Notes: generated by a model from the sequence alone, not told the origin. A DNA stretch of 64,000 bases from Paracoccaceae bacterium (GCA_024742695.1 JANSXY010000014.1:1-64000), one strand, 5' to 3'; shown: positions 54,179 to 63,793, counted from the stretch's first letter. Made by a program: numbers and translations.

Positions 54179-55390
54179 CTAGCCGCCCAGCCCGGCCTCG
54201 GCCGCGATCTCGGCCCGGCTCTTGCGGGCGCGTTCGGTGGCGGATTTCAGCTGCCCGCAGGCGGCCATGATATCCTCGCCGCGCGGGGTGCGGATCGGGC
54301 TGGCATAGCCGGCCTTGTAGACGATGTCGGCGAAAGCCTCGATCCGCTCCCAGTCCGAGCGTTCGTAGGGCGCGCCGGGCCATTCGTTGAACGGGATCAG
54401 GTTGATCTTGGCCGGGATGCCGGCGATCAGCTTCACCAGCCGCCGGGCATCGGCGTCGGAATCGTTCACGCCCTTCAGCATCACGTATTCGAAGGTGATC
54501 CGCTCGGAATTCGACAGGCGCGGATAGTCGCGCAGCGCGGCCAGCAGGGTTTCGATGTTCCAGCGCTTGTTGATCGGCACCAGCTTGTCGCGCACCGCGT
54601 CGGTGGTGGCGTGGAACGACACCGCCAGCAGGCAGCCGATCTCCTCGGCGCAGCGGGCGATTTCCGGCACCACGCCCGAGGTCGACAGCGTGATCCGGCG
54701 GCGCGAGAGCGAAAGCCCCTCGCCATCCATCACCACCTTAATCGCGTCGCGCACCGCCTCGAAATTGTAAAGCGGCTCGCCCATGCCCATCAGAACGACG
54801 TTCGAGACAAGCCGCGTTTCATCCTTCGGCTTGCCCGGTTCGGGCCATTCGCCAAGGTCGTCGCGCGCCAGCATCACCTGGCCCACGATCTCGCCCGCGG
54901 TCAGGTTGCGGACCAGCTTCTGCGTGCCGGTATGGCAGAACGAACAGGTCAGCGTGCAGCCGACCTGGCTGGAGATGCACAGCGTGCCGCGGTTTTCCTC
55001 GGGGATGTAGACGGTTTCCACCTCGTGCCCGCCGGCGATCCGCACCAGGTATTTCCGCGTTCCGTCGGCGGAAACCTGGCGGCTGACGACCTGCGGCAAC
55101 TCGATGGTGAAATGCGCGGCCAGAAGCGCGCGGTAGTCCTTGGCGAGGTTCGTCATCGCCGCGAAATCGCGCACCCCCCAGTGATAGATCCACTGCCAGA
55201 TCTGGCCCAGCCGCATCTTCGCCTGCTTTTCCGGCGTGCCCACCGCGATCAGCGCATCGCGCAACTGGTCCCGCGTCAGGCCGACAAGGTTGACCGGGCC
55301 GCCCTCGGGCAGCTTCCGCGGGATCGTCAGCACGTCCTGCGTGATCGGGGCGGCGGGGCCGCCGGCTTGGGGCATCTCGGGCATGGTCAT
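54179..55390 (-). CDS. rlmN: 23S rRNA (adenine-2503-C2)-methyltransferase
   Basis: A 403-residue radical-SAM enzyme that methylates A2503 of 23S rRNA and A37 of some tRNAs. The Cys-x3-Cys-x2-Cys cluster motif is CTLTCSFC after the SSQVG segment, followed by [14 protein letters not shown] second conserved Cys lies near the C-terminus (MAACGQL), used as methyl carrier. The start is the ATG at 55390; another in-frame ATG lies 6 nt inside. Convergent with the GT39 gene. Confidence 0.96.
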   Translation of the reverse strand: MTMPEMPQAGGPAAPITQDVLTIPRKLPEGGPVNLVGLTRDQLRDALIAVGTPEKQAKMRLGQIWQWIYHWGVRDFAAMTNLAKDYRALLAAHFTIELPQVVSRQVSADGTRKYLVRIAGGHEVETVYIPEENRGTLCISSQVGCTLTCSFCHTGTQKLVRNLTAGEIVGQVMLARDDLGEWPEPGKPKDETRLVSNVVLMGMGEPLYNFEAVRDAIKVVMDGEGLSLSRRRITLSTSGVVPEIARCAEEIGCLLAVSFHATTDAVRDKLVPINKRWNIETLLAALRDYPRLSNSERITFEYVMLKGVNDSDADARRLVKLIAGIPAKINLIPFNEWPGAPYERSDWERIEAFADIVYKAGYASPIRTPRGEDIMAACGQLKSATERARKSRAEIAAEAGLGG

Positions 55391-55435
55391 GGCACGCGGT
55401 CCTCGGGGCAGGCCGCCGATATAGGCGATCGGCGC

Positions 55436-55456
55436 GCGAAACGGAACCGGTTTCGC
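55436..55456 (-). terminator. small hairpin between the IalB-family gene and rlmN
   Basis: GCGAAAC (55436-55442) and GTTTCGC (55450-55456) form a 7-bp stem with a 7-nt loop in the short gap after the upstream minus-strand gene. No T run follows. It may be a weak terminator or processing site. Confidence 0.4.
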
Positions 55457-55461
55457 CCGGA

Positions 55462-56001
55462 TCAGCTGCCGCAGCGGCTCTCGGCCTCGGTCATCGCCGC
55501 GGTGAAGCCAAGCAGCGAGAACGTGTCGGACGTCTGCGTGCCGCGCGCGGAGCGGCCGACGATGACGGCCGACGCGCCCTGCTTGAGCGCCGCGACGATC
55601 TTCGCGTCTTCCTCCGGGCCGCCGGCCCAGGCCCATTCGCCATCGGTGAACAGATCGAAGCTGTCGGACCCGACCCGCATCGATACCGTCGAGCCGTCGG
55701 CGAAGGGATAGCCCCCGGTGTAGGAAATCTCGCCCGCGGCGCCCGCGCCGGGGCGGAAGGTGACGAACAGCAGGATATCGCCGCGGCGCACGTCACTGGT
55801 CACGTCGTTGCCATCGCGCTGGGCCGTCCAGGACTTCGGCGCCGATACACCCCAGCATTCCTTCGCCGGCTGTTCCTCGATGAACACGCTCCAATCCGTG
55901 TCGGCGGCGACCCGGTTATCCGATTCCTGTGCAACGGACGGCCCGGCCAGGATCATGGCGGCCAGCAATGCGCCCGTGACGCGTGCGATCGATGAGGTCA
56001 T
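55462..56001 (-). CDS. invasion-associated locus B (IalB) family protein
   Basis: A 179-residue periplasmic protein. The signal peptide is about residues 1-25 (VAQ-ESD). The body contains [39 protein letters not shown] and the terminal [17 protein letters not shown]. This is the usual alphaproteobacterial IalB-like pattern with two cysteines that could form a disulfide. The function in free-living species is not known; the name comes from Bartonella. Divergent from the asparaginase gene. Confidence 0.85.
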   Translation of the reverse strand: MTSSIARVTGALLAAMILAGPSVAQESDNRVAADTDWSVFIEEQPAKECWGVSAPKSWTAQRDGNDVTSDVRRGDILLFVTFRPGAGAAGEISYTGGYPFADGSTVSMRVGSDSFDLFTDGEWAWAGGPEEDAKIVAALKQGASAVIVGRSARGTQTSDTFSLLGFTAAMTEAESRCGS

Positions 56002-56200
56002 GTGTTCGCAGCCTCCTGCTCTTGCGCTGCCTGTCGTTGTCTCCGCCCGGAACATTCCCTGCCCCTGTCCCCGCGGCTTTGCCGTGGCACGGGACGGTTC
56101 GAACCGGTATTGCGGGTTTACTGCATAATCGCCGGCGGGCGAAAGCCCCGGAAGCGGAAAATCGCTGAATTCACGCGGGTATGAAGGAAGGAGCGGAAAG

Positions 56201-57193
56201 ATGGCGGCACAGGCGATGATCGAGTTGTGGCGCGGTGGAATGATGGAAAGCCGGCACATGGGCCACGCGGTGGTCTGCGATGCGGCGGGCGGGATCGTGG
56301 AAGCCTGGGGAGAGCCAGAGGCGGTGATCCTGCCGCGCTCGGCCTGCAAGATGATGCAGGCGCTGCCGCTGGTCGAAAGCGGCGCGGCCGATGCGGCGGG
56401 GCTGGGCGAGGCGCAGATGGCGCTGGCCTGCGCCAGCCACGCCGCCGCGGCGATCCACACCGAGATGGTGGCCGACTGGCTGGCCGCGCTGGGGCTGGGC
56501 GAGGCCGATCTGCGCTGCGGCCCGCAGATGCCGCGCGACGCGGCGGCGAAGAAGGCGCTGTTGTGTTCCGATACCGAACCCTGCCAGATCCACAATAATT
56601 GTTCGGGCAAGCATGCCGGGTTCCTGACGCTGGCGCGGCACCTGCGCTCCGGGCCGGAATACGTGGAGATCGACCACCCGGTGCAGCGCGCGGTGAAGGC
56701 GGCCTTCGAGGAGGTGACGGAAGTGACCTCGCCGGGTTGGGGGATCGACGGCTGTTCGGCCCCGAACTTCGCCACCACGCTGCATGGCTTCGCCCGCGCC
56801 GCCGCCCGCTTCGCCGCGGCGCGCGAGACCGGCGACGCGCGGTCGCGCGCGATGGTCCGGCTGACCCGCGCGATGGCCACCCATCCCGAATACGTGGCGG
56901 GCGAGGGCCGCGCCTGCACCCGGCTGATGCGCGCGATGGAAGGCCGCGTCGCGGTCAAGACCGGGGCGGAGGCGGTGTTCGTCGCCATCGTCCCCGACCG
57001 CGGGCTGGGCGTGGCGCTGAAGATCGAGGACGGGGCAACCCGCGCCTCCGAGGCGGCGATCACCGCGATCCTGATGCGGCTTGGCGTGCTCGACCCCTCG
57101 CATGAGGTGGTCGAGGGCCTCTTGACCGGCCCGATCCGGAACTGGCGCGGGCTGGTCACCGGCGAGATGCGGCTGGCCGAGGGGTTCTGCTGA
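56201..57193 (+). CDS. L-asparaginase of the ReAV/AnsA (PF06089) family
   Basis: A 330-residue asparaginase of the rhizobial ReAV type, structurally unrelated to E. coli AnsA/AnsB and more like beta-lactamase/glutaminase folds. The Ser-x2-Lys motif is SACK (about residues 47-50), followed by CASHAA with a second Ser, then HNNCSGKHAGFL and GWGIDGCSAPNFA. It hydrolyses asparagine to aspartate and ammonia. The ATG follows GGAGCGGAAAG. The 199-bp divergent region upstream holds no gene; I see no clear promoter in it. Confidence 0.88.
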   Translation: MAAQAMIELWRGGMMESRHMGHAVVCDAAGGIVEAWGEPEAVILPRSACKMMQALPLVESGAADAAGLGEAQMALACASHAAAAIHTEMVADWLAALGLGEADLRCGPQMPRDAAAKKALLCSDTEPCQIHNNCSGKHAGFLTLARHLRSGPEYVEIDHPVQRAVKAAFEEVTEVTSPGWGIDGCSAPNFATTLHGFARAAARFAAARETGDARSRAMVRLTRAMATHPEYVAGEGRACTRLMRAMEGRVAVKTGAEAVFVAIVPDRGLGVALKIEDGATRASEAAITAILMRLGVLDPSHEVVEGLLTGPIRNWRGLVTGEMRLAEGFC

Positions 57194-57236
57194 CCTCCAT
57201 CCACCGGCCAAGGACCACGGCGGAAACAGGCGCAAA

Positions 57237-57320
57237 GGGCAGCGCCCGCGCCGCGGGGAGGGCGTGAAGCGCCCGCCCCGGGGGGGCGGTGCGGGCGCTG
57301 CCCGGGGCTGACGCCCCGGG
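57237..57320. terminator. stacked hairpins between asparaginase and serB
   Basis: A 13-bp perfect stem, arms 57237-57249 and 57291-57303, encloses further GC-rich pairing. A second hairpin, CCCGGGGC (57301-57308) and GCCCCGGG (57313-57320), overlaps its 3' side, so the two are mutually exclusive at 57301-57303. It lies in the 144-bp gap between convergent genes and probably terminates both transcripts. Confidence 0.55.
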
Positions 57321-57337
57321 CTATCCGGGCAGCGATT

Positions 57338-58213
57338 TCAGACCGCGAAGTCCGTCACCGCGTAGCCCTGGATGTAAAGCAGCGCGGTCAGGTCGCCGTG
57401 GTTGATGCGGATGTCGCATTCCGCGGCGACCACGGGCTTGGCGTGCAGCGCCACCCCGGCGCCGGCAAGGCCCAGCATGCCAAGGTCGTTGGCGCCGTCG
57501 CCGACCGCCATCGCCGCCTCCGTGCCGATCCCCAGCCGGCCGGTGATCTCGCGCAGCGCGGCGACCTTCGCCTCGCGGCCAAGGATCGGGCGCGCGACCT
57601 CGCCGGTGAGCTTGCCGCAGGACGCCAGCAGCCGGTTGGCCCGGTGTTCATCGAAGCCCAAGGCCTCGGCCACCGCGCCGGTGAAGGCCGTGAACCCGCC
57701 CGAGACCAGCGCGGCATGGCCGCCATTGGCCTTCATCGTCGCCACCAGTTCCCGCCCGCCGGGGGTGAAGGTGATGCGTTCCCTCAGCACCTGGCCGACC
57801 ACCGCCTCGGGCAGACCGCGCAGAAGCGCCACGCGCTCGGTCAGCGCGGCTTCGAAATCCAGCTCGCCGTTCATCGCGCGGGCGGTGATCGCGGCGACCT
57901 TTTCACCGATCCCGGCCATCGCGGCCAGTTCGTCGATGCATTCCTGGCCGATCATCGTGCTGTCCATGTCGGCCAGCAACAGCCGCTTGCGCCGCCCTTC
58001 GGCCGGTTGCACGACCAGATCGAGGCCGAGCCCCTGCAACCCTTCCCAAACCTCCCAGCGGTTGCCCGGCATCGCGGCAAGGTCGAATTCCGCCGCCACG
58101 CCGGGATTGAGCCAGCGCGCCGCGCCGCCGCCCCAGGCATCGCGCAGCGCCTCCACCGTGGCGCGGTCGAGGTTCGCGCGGTCGGGGCTCGCGATCAGCG
58201 TGGCGACATGCAT
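57338..58213 (-). CDS. serB: phosphoserine phosphatase
   Basis: A 291-residue HAD-family enzyme for the last step of serine synthesis. An N-terminal ACT-like region (about 1-75) precedes the HAD core. The nucleophile motif is LLADMDSTMIGQE with the DxDST pattern, Ser/Thr motif II is ALVSGGFT, and motif IV is AVGDGANDLGML. The ATG at 58213 is chosen at the start of homology. Divergent from serC-serA. Confidence 0.95.
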   Translation of the reverse strand: MHVATLIASPDRANLDRATVEALRDAWGGGAARWLNPGVAAEFDLAAMPGNRWEVWEGLQGLGLDLVVQPAEGRRKRLLLADMDSTMIGQECIDELAAMAGIGEKVAAITARAMNGELDFEAALTERVALLRGLPEAVVGQVLRERITFTPGGRELVATMKANGGHAALVSGGFTAFTGAVAEALGFDEHRANRLLASCGKLTGEVARPILGREAKVAALREITGRLGIGTEAAMAVGDGANDLGMLGLAGAGVALHAKPVVAAECDIRINHGDLTALLYIQGYAVTDFAV

Positions 58214-58286
58214 GGTCAGGTTTCCGATAGTGGAGACGGGTGTCGTTTTCGGGCGGCGATGCGGCGCATTACCGCGATTTTCCCGC

Positions 58287-58315
58287 TTGTGCCAGACCGT
58301 GCCGCGCTGTAGCGA
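58287..58315 (+). promoter_or_regulatory. promoter for serC-serA
   Basis: TTGTGC (58287-58292), a 17-bp spacer and TAGCGA (58310-58315). Initiation near 58321 would make the transcript begin exactly at the serC leader hairpins, with a 5' untranslated region of about 45 nt. Confidence 0.5.
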
Positions 58316-58320
58316 CGGCG

Positions 58321-58366
58321 GCGGGACACCCCTCCCCAACGAGGGGCTTTTACCTGGAAGGGTAGC
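58321..58366 (+). ncRNA. candidate serC leader RNA motif
   Basis: Two small hairpins immediately precede the serC ATG: CCCCTC/GAGGGG (58329-58334 with 58341-58346, 6-nt loop) and TACC/GGTA (58351-58354 with 58361-58364), the second overlapping the ribosome-binding region. Position and form fit the serC motif reported for alphaproteobacterial serC transcripts, which is thought to be a cis-regulatory element of unknown ligand. Recognition is from memory; a covariance-model search would settle it. Confidence 0.65.
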
Positions 58367-59524
58367 ATGACCGACGTTTCGACCCCGGCCGCGCGGCCGG
58401 CAAATCCGCGCTTTTCCTCCGGCCCTTGCGCCAAGTTCCCCGCCTATTCGCTCGATCTGCTCGCCGACGCGCCGCTGGGCCGGTCGCATCGCGCCGCGGT
58501 CGGCAAGGCGAAGCTCAAGGCCGCGATCGACCGCACCCGCGGCATTCTGGGCGTCCCCGCCGACTACCGGATCGGGATCGTTCCCGCCTCCGACACCGGC
58601 GCGGTGGAAATGGCGATGTGGTCCTTGCTGGGCGCGCGCCCGGTGGAAATGCTGGCCTGGGAAAGCTTCGGCGAAGGCTGGGTGACGGACGCGGTCAAGC
58701 AGCTGAAACTCGACGCGACGGTGCGCAAGGCGCCCTACGGCCAGATCGTCGATTTCGCCCAGGTCGATTTCGACAGCGACGTGGTGTTCACCTGGAACGG
58801 CACCACCTCGGGCGTGCGGCTGCCGAACGGCGATGCGATCCCGGCGGACCGCGCCGGCCTGACGATCTGCGACGCGACCTCGGCCGCCTTCGCGATGGAC
58901 CTGCCGTGGGACAGACTCGATGTCACCACCTTCTCCTGGCAGAAGGTGCTGGGCGGCGAAGCGGCGCATGGCATGCTGATCCTGTCGCCCCGCGCCGTGG
59001 AACGGCTGGAAAGCTACACGCCGCCCTGGCCGCTGCCGAAGATCTTCCGCCTGACGAAGGGCGGCAAGATCAACGACGGCATCTTCCGCGGCGAGACGAT
59101 CAACACCCCCTCGATGCTCGCGGTGGAGGATTACCTCGCCGCGCTGGACTGGGCTGCGCGAATCGGCGGCCTGCCGGCGCTGATCGCGCGGGCGGAGGCG
59201 AACGCCGCCGCGGTGGCCGATTTCGTCGACAGCCACGACTGGATCGCCAATCTCGCCGAAGACCCGGCCACGGCCTCGACCACCTCGGTCTGCCTGAAGT
59301 TCACCGATCCCGACATCACCGACGGCGCGGCCTTCGCCAAGGCCGTGGCGAAGCGGCTGGAGGCCGAGGGCGTGGCGCTGGACATCGGCAGCTACCGCGA
59401 TGCGCCGCCGGGCCTGAGGATCTGGTGCGGTTCGACGGTGGAAACCGCCGATGTCGCCGCGCTGATGCCCTGGATCGAATGGGCATACCTCGCCGAACGC
59501 GCGGCGCTGGCCGCCGCGGCCTGA
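58367..59524 (+). CDS. serC: phosphoserine aminotransferase
   Basis: A 385-residue PLP enzyme converting 3-phosphohydroxypyruvate and glutamate to phosphoserine. It belongs to the alphaproteobacterial SerC subfamily, with [13 protein letters not shown] near the start and the PLP lysine in [15 protein letters not shown]. The region with [18 protein letters not shown] is also characteristic. It follows the leader RNA directly and precedes serA by 75 bp. Confidence 0.96.
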   Translation: MTDVSTPAARPANPRFSSGPCAKFPAYSLDLLADAPLGRSHRAAVGKAKLKAAIDRTRGILGVPADYRIGIVPASDTGAVEMAMWSLLGARPVEMLAWESFGEGWVTDAVKQLKLDATVRKAPYGQIVDFAQVDFDSDVVFTWNGTTSGVRLPNGDAIPADRAGLTICDATSAAFAMDLPWDRLDVTTFSWQKVLGGEAAHGMLILSPRAVERLESYTPPWPLPKIFRLTKGGKINDGIFRGETINTPSMLAVEDYLAALDWAARIGGLPALIARAEANAAAVADFVDSHDWIANLAEDPATASTTSVCLKFTDPDITDGAAFAKAVAKRLEAEGVALDIGSYRDAPPGLRIWCGSTVETADVAALMPWIEWAYLAERAALAAAA

Positions 59525-59599
59525 TCGCGCGCGAAATCTCGCCGAACATCCGGGGCCATGGCGGCCCCGCTTCCTCCCGATACTCGAAGGACATGCCCC

Positions 59600-61195
59600 A
59601 TGGCACCCAAGGTACTCGTCTCCGACAAGCTCAGCGAAACCGCCGTCCAGATCTTCCGCGATCGCGGCATCGACGTCGATTTCATGCCCGACCTGGGCAA
59701 GGACAAGGACAGGCTGGCCGAGATCATCGGCCAGTATGACGGGCTTGCCATCCGCTCGGCCACCAAGGTCACCGCGAAGCTGCTGGAAGGCGCCGACCGG
59801 CTGAAGGTCATCGGCCGTGCCGGGATCGGCGTCGACAATGTCGACATTCCCGCCGCCTCGAAGAAGGGTGTGATCGTGATGAACACGCCCTTCGGCAATT
59901 CCGTCACCACCGCCGAACACGCCATCGCGATGATGTTCGCGGTTGCCCGGCAACTGCCCGAGGCATCGGCCTCGACCCATGCCGGCAAATGGGAAAAGAA
60001 CCGCTTCATGGGGGTAGAGCTTTACAACAAGACCCTGGGCGTGATCGGCGCGGGCAACATCGGCTCGATCGTCTGCGACCGGGCGCAGGGGCTGAAGATG
60101 AAGGTCATCGCCTACGATCCGTTCCTGTCGGAGGATCGCGCCCGCAAGATGGGGGTGACCAAGGTCGACCTCGACGAGCTTCTGGGCCGCGCGGACTTCA
60201 TCACCCTGCACGTGCCGCTGACCGACAAGACCCGCAACATCCTGTCGCGCGAGGCACTGGCGAAGACCCGCAAGGGCGTGCGGATCGTCAACTGCGCCCG
60301 CGGCGGCCTGATCGACGAGGAGGCGCTGGCCGACGCGCTGAAATCCGGCCATGTCGCCGGCGCGGCGCTTGACGTCTTCGCGGTGGAACCGGCAACGGAA
60401 AGCCCGCTCTTCGGCCTGCCGAACGTGGTCGTCACCCCGCATCTCGGCGCCTCGACGACCGAGGCGCAGGAAAACGTCGCGCTGCAAGTCGCCGAACAGA
60501 TGTCGGATTACCTGCTGACCGGCGCGGTGGAAAACGCGCTCAACATGCCCTCCGTCACCGCCGAGGAGGCCGCGGTGATGGGCCCCTGGCTGGCGCTGGC
60601 GCGGAACCTCGGATCGTTCATCGGCCAGATGACGGACGAACCGATCCGCGCGATCAACATCCTCTACGACGGCCGGGTGGCCGACATGAATCTCGCGGCG
60701 CTGAACCAGTCGGTGATCGCCGGCGTGATGGCGGCGACGAACCCGGATGTGAACCTTGTCTCCGCCCCCGTGGTGGCGAAGGAACGCGGCATCCAGATCG
60801 CCACCACGCGGCAGGACAAGTCCGGCGCCTTCGACGGCTACATCAAGGTCACGATGGTGACGGACGACCGCGAACGCTCGGTCGCCGGCACGGTGTTTTC
60901 CGACGGCAAGCCGCGGTTCATCCAGATCAAGGGCATCAACATCGACGCCGAGATCGGCGCGCACATGCTGTACACGACCAACGAGGACGTGCCGGGCATC
61001 ATCGGGCTTCTGGGCATGACGATGGGCAAGAACGGCGTCAACATCGCCAACTTCACGCTGGGCCGGTCGGGCGTGGGGCAGGACGCGATCGCGCTTCTGT
61101 ACCTCGACCAGCCGATCGACCCGAAGGTGGTGGAAACGCTGGAATCGACGGGCATGTTCCAGCAGGTGCGACCGCTGCAATTCGACGTGGCGTGA
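59600..61195 (+). CDS. serA: D-3-phosphoglycerate dehydrogenase
   Basis: A 531-residue long-form enzyme for the first committed step of serine synthesis. The substrate and NAD domains show VIGRAGIGVDNVDIPAA, GVIGAGNIGSIV and the catalytic His region VTPHLGASTTEAQ with ARGGLIDEEAL. An intervening ASB domain (about 315-450) and a C-terminal ACT domain (about 455-531, TNEDVPGIIGLLGMTMG) could bind serine. The ATG at 59600 is preferred; a GTG/ATG 42 nt upstream lacks support. A terminator hairpin follows. Confidence 0.97.
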   Translation: MAPKVLVSDKLSETAVQIFRDRGIDVDFMPDLGKDKDRLAEIIGQYDGLAIRSATKVTAKLLEGADRLKVIGRAGIGVDNVDIPAASKKGVIVMNTPFGNSVTTAEHAIAMMFAVARQLPEASASTHAGKWEKNRFMGVELYNKTLGVIGAGNIGSIVCDRAQGLKMKVIAYDPFLSEDRARKMGVTKVDLDELLGRADFITLHVPLTDKTRNILSREALAKTRKGVRIVNCARGGLIDEEALADALKSGHVAGAALDVFAVEPATESPLFGLPNVVVTPHLGASTTEAQENVALQVAEQMSDYLLTGAVENALNMPSVTAEEAAVMGPWLALARNLGSFIGQMTDEPIRAINILYDGRVADMNLAALNQSVIAGVMAATNPDVNLVSAPVVAKERGIQIATTRQDKSGAFDGYIKVTMVTDDRERSVAGTVFSDGKPRFIQIKGINIDAEIGAHMLYTTNEDVPGIIGLLGMTMGKNGVNIANFTLGRSGVGQDAIALLYLDQPIDPKVVETLESTGMFQQVRPLQFDVA

Positions 61196-61203
61196 TCGGG
61201 CAG

Positions 61204-61239
61204 GCCGGCGGACGCCTTCGGCCGAAGGTTTTCGCCGGC
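61204..61239 (+). terminator. terminator after serA
   Basis: An outer stem GCCGGCG (61204-61210) with CGCCGGC (61233-61239) flanks an inner palindrome CCTTCGGCCGAAGG (61215-61228) that is followed by TTTT (61229-61232). The inner hairpin plus T run resembles an intrinsic terminator, 19 bp after the stop. Confidence 0.65.
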
Positions 61240-61244
61240 CCCGG

Positions 61245-61273
61245 TTTCACTGTGTCGCGCACTGCGTTAGGAA
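61245..61273 (+). promoter_or_regulatory. promoter for the metallophosphatase gene
   Basis: TTTCAC (61245-61250), a 17-bp spacer and TAGGAA (61268-61273), 25 bp before the ATG. Located directly behind the serA terminator, it supports independent transcription of the phosphatase gene. Confidence 0.45.
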
Positions 61274-61297
61274 GCACACAGCAGTCCGGACGATCGC

Positions 61298-62038
61298 ATG
61301 CGCATCTACGCCATCGGCGACATTCACGGCCATCTCGACAAGCTTCGCGCGGCGCATGAGCGGGTCGCGGCGGACCGGGCGGCCTGCGGCGACACGGCGG
61401 CGCAGGTGGTGCATATCGGCGACCTCGTCGATCGCGGCCCCGACAGCCGCGGCGTGATCGACCATCTCGCCGCCGGGCTGGCCCGGGGCGCGCCCTGGGT
61501 GGTGCTGAAGGGCAATCACGACCGGATGTTCGAGCTGTTCCTGCGCGGCGAGACCGATCCGGGCCTGCGGCCGGACTTCACCTGGCTGCACGAACGGATC
61601 GGCGGGGTGGAAACGCTGGCCTCCTACGGGATCGAGGCCAACCCCTGGCAGCGGCCCGACCGGGTGCGGGCCGAGGCGCAGGCTTCGGTGCCCGAGGCGC
61701 ACCGCGCGTTCCTCGCCAATCTGCCGACGCGGCATGAGGCCGGCGAGGCGCTGTTCGTCCATGCCGGCATCCGGCCCGGCGTGAAGGTCGCGAAGCAGAA
61801 GGAAACCGATCTGCTGTGGATCCGCGAACCCTTCCTTCTGGATACCCGCGACCACGGGCCGCTGATCGTGCACGGCCACAGCCCGGTGGAGGCGGCCACG
61901 CATTACGGCAACCGGATCAACATCGACAGCGGCGCGGCCTATGGCGGCCCGCTGTCGGCCATCGTGCTGGAAGGCCGCGCGGCCTTTCTCCTGACCGATG
62001 CCGGACGGGTGCCGCTGGCGCCTCAGACCTTGCCCTGA
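61298..62038 (+). CDS. metallophosphoesterase (bacterial Ser/Thr-phosphatase type)
   Basis: A 246-residue calcineurin-like phosphoesterase. All core motifs are present: GDIHGH, GDLVDRGPDS, GNHD and the late VHGHSP with conserved His. This is the PrpA/lambda-phosphatase-like group, which can dephosphorylate proteins or diadenosine tetraphosphate. The substrate is unknown. Its 3' end overlaps the convergent DUF2783 gene by 16 bp. Confidence 0.9.
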   Translation: MRIYAIGDIHGHLDKLRAAHERVAADRAACGDTAAQVVHIGDLVDRGPDSRGVIDHLAAGLARGAPWVVLKGNHDRMFELFLRGETDPGLRPDFTWLHERIGGVETLASYGIEANPWQRPDRVRAEAQASVPEAHRAFLANLPTRHEAGEALFVHAGIRPGVKVAKQKETDLLWIREPFLLDTRDHGPLIVHGHSPVEAATHYGNRINIDSGAAYGGPLSAIVLEGRAAFLLTDAGRVPLAPQTLP

Positions 62039-62217
62039 CGGGCCAGGTCCAGCGCCGCGCGGATCACGCCCACGTCGCCGACATGGTTCATCAACAGAAG
62101 GATCAGCTCGGCGTTCAGCGCCGCGCTGCCCTCGGCGCTCAGCCCCTTGTGGGCGGCCAGCAGCGCGGCGTAAAGCGCGTCGGGATCGGCGATGTTCAGG
62201 TCGGTCTTCAGGGTCAT
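62023..62217 (-). CDS. DUF2783 family small protein
   Basis: A 64-residue protein beginning MTLKTDLNIADPDALYAAL and ending ARQGKV, matching DUF2783 as I recall it. It seems all-helical with no cysteines. It is coupled by an ATGA overlap to the FAD monooxygenase gene upstream, the usual partner of this family, and may be a small accessory subunit. It overlaps the 3' end of the convergent phosphatase gene by 16 bp. Confidence 0.8.
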   Translation of the reverse strand: MTLKTDLNIADPDALYAALLAAHKGLSAEGSAALNAELILLLMNHVGDVGVIRAALDLARQGKV

Positions 62218-63770
62218 GCCCGCGCCCCCCAGATCGCGCCCAGCGCCGCGGCGATGGCGCCCGCATCGGCCTCGACCCAGCGCGCCGCGACGACCTGGTC
62301 GGGCCGCACGAGATAAAGCGCCTGCCGCGCCGCGCCAAGATAGCGCCGCGCCAGCGTCTCGGTCAGTTCCGGGGCGACCACGTCCAGCCCGTCGATCTGC
62401 GGCGCGGCGCAGCCCAGCGCCAGCAGCACCGGGCGCCCGCCCAGCGCCTCGGTCAGCCAGCCGTTGCCCAGTGGCGCATCGGGCGCGACCGCGCCGGGGC
62501 GGCTGACCTCGGGCAGGTCGGGATGGTCCGGCGCGCCGGGCAGCGGGTAGACGCAGGGCTGCGACAGCCGCCCGCCGTTGACGAAGGCGCGGGCGAAACC
62601 GGTCTTGCCGGCCAGCGACAGGACCGCATCGCGGAACCGCCGCTCGGCCCCGTCGGCCGGGGTCATGAACCGGGTGGTGCGGCTGGAATTGAGAATGTTC
62701 TCGTCCGCGCCATGCACCCTTTCGCGGTCGTAGTCGTCGAGGATCGCGGGGGCCGCGCGCCCCTCCACCACCGCGGCCAGCCGCCAGCCCAGCGCATCGA
62801 CATCCTGCAACCCGCCGTTGCCGCCGCGCGCCCCGAAGGGCGAGACGACATGCGCGCTGTCGCCGGCGAAGATCACCCGGCCATGCACGAACCGCGCCAG
62901 CCGCCGGCACTGGAAGCTGTAGATCGACACCCAGTCGAGCCGGAAATCGTCATGCCCCACGACCTTGCGGATCCGCGGGATCACCTTCTCGGGCTTGCGC
63001 TCCTCGTCGGGGTCGGTGTCCCAGCCCAGTTGCAGGTCGATCCGGTAGATGTTGTCGGGCTGCTTGTGCAGCAGCGCCGACTGGCCGGGATGGAACGTCG
63101 GTTCGAACCAGAACCAGCGTTCGGCGGGAAACTCGGCCGTCATCTCGATATCGGCGATGAGGAACCGTTCCTCGAACAGCTCGCCCTCGAAATCGAGGTC
63201 CATCATCGACCGGATCGGCGACTTGGCGCCATCGCAGGCGATCATGTAGTCGGCCGTCAACGCATAGGGCCCGTCGGGCGTTTCGATCGAGACATGGACA
63301 TGGTCGCCCGCCTGGTCCACCGCCGTGACACGGTTCTTGAACCGCAGGTCGACCAGCGGCTCCTCCAGCGCGCGGCGCACCAGCATCTCCTCGATATGGT
63401 ATTGCTGGAGGTTGATGAAGGCCGGCATCTTGTGGCCGTCCTCGGGCAACAGGTCGAAGGAATAGACCTCTTCGTCGCGGTGATAGGTGCGGCCGACCTT
63501 CCAGGTCACGCCCATGTCGACGGCCTGTTCGCCCACCCCGATCCGGTCGAGGATTTCCAGCGACCGTTTCGACCAGCAGATCGCCCGGCTGCCGACCGAA
63601 ACGACGTTGTTGTCGTCCAGCAGGACCGAGGCCACGCCCTGCCCGGCCAGGTCCAGCGCCATCGCCAGCCCGATCGGCCCGGCGCCGACGATGACGACCT
63701 TGTGCCGCGGCTCGGGATGCTTCAGCCCCGGCGGGGCCGCGTAGGGAAAGGGCTTGTAATCGTAGGGCAT
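62214..63770 (-). CDS. FAD-dependent aromatic monooxygenase family protein
   Basis: A 518-residue flavoprotein of the PheA/MhpA type (group A aromatic hydroxylase). It contains the FAD motif GAGPIGLAMALDLA (about residue 28), an ACDGAKSPIR DG-type motif, and the second FAD-binding segment RVIFAGDSAHVVSPFGARGGN. The C-terminal thioredoxin-like domain is short. GGAGGAGA precedes the ATG. It is downstream of a gene cut by the window edge and coupled to the DUF2783 gene. Such trios are found near homogentisate or gentisate pathways; the substrate here is not shown. Confidence 0.88.
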   Translation of the reverse strand: MPYDYKPFPYAAPPGLKHPEPRHKVVIVGAGPIGLAMALDLAGQGVASVLLDDNNVVSVGSRAICWSKRSLEILDRIGVGEQAVDMGVTWKVGRTYHRDEEVYSFDLLPEDGHKMPAFINLQQYHIEEMLVRRALEEPLVDLRFKNRVTAVDQAGDHVHVSIETPDGPYALTADYMIACDGAKSPIRSMMDLDFEGELFEERFLIADIEMTAEFPAERWFWFEPTFHPGQSALLHKQPDNIYRIDLQLGWDTDPDEERKPEKVIPRIRKVVGHDDFRLDWVSIYSFQCRRLARFVHGRVIFAGDSAHVVSPFGARGGNGGLQDVDALGWRLAAVVEGRAAPAILDDYDRERVHGADENILNSSRTTRFMTPADGAERRFRDAVLSLAGKTGFARAFVNGGRLSQPCVYPLPGAPDHPDLPEVSRPGAVAPDAPLGNGWLTEALGGRPVLLALGCAAPQIDGLDVVAPELTETLARRYLGAARQALYLVRPDQVVAARWVEADAGAIAAALGAIWGARA

Positions 63771-63793
63771 GGTCTCCTCCCGGTGCCGCGGCT

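Noticed and set aside
57338-61180. A 1,280-codon minus-strand open frame running from serB through serC and serA
   Set aside because: Only the 3' 291 codons (serB) are real. The rest is antisense to serC and serA with shadow composition.
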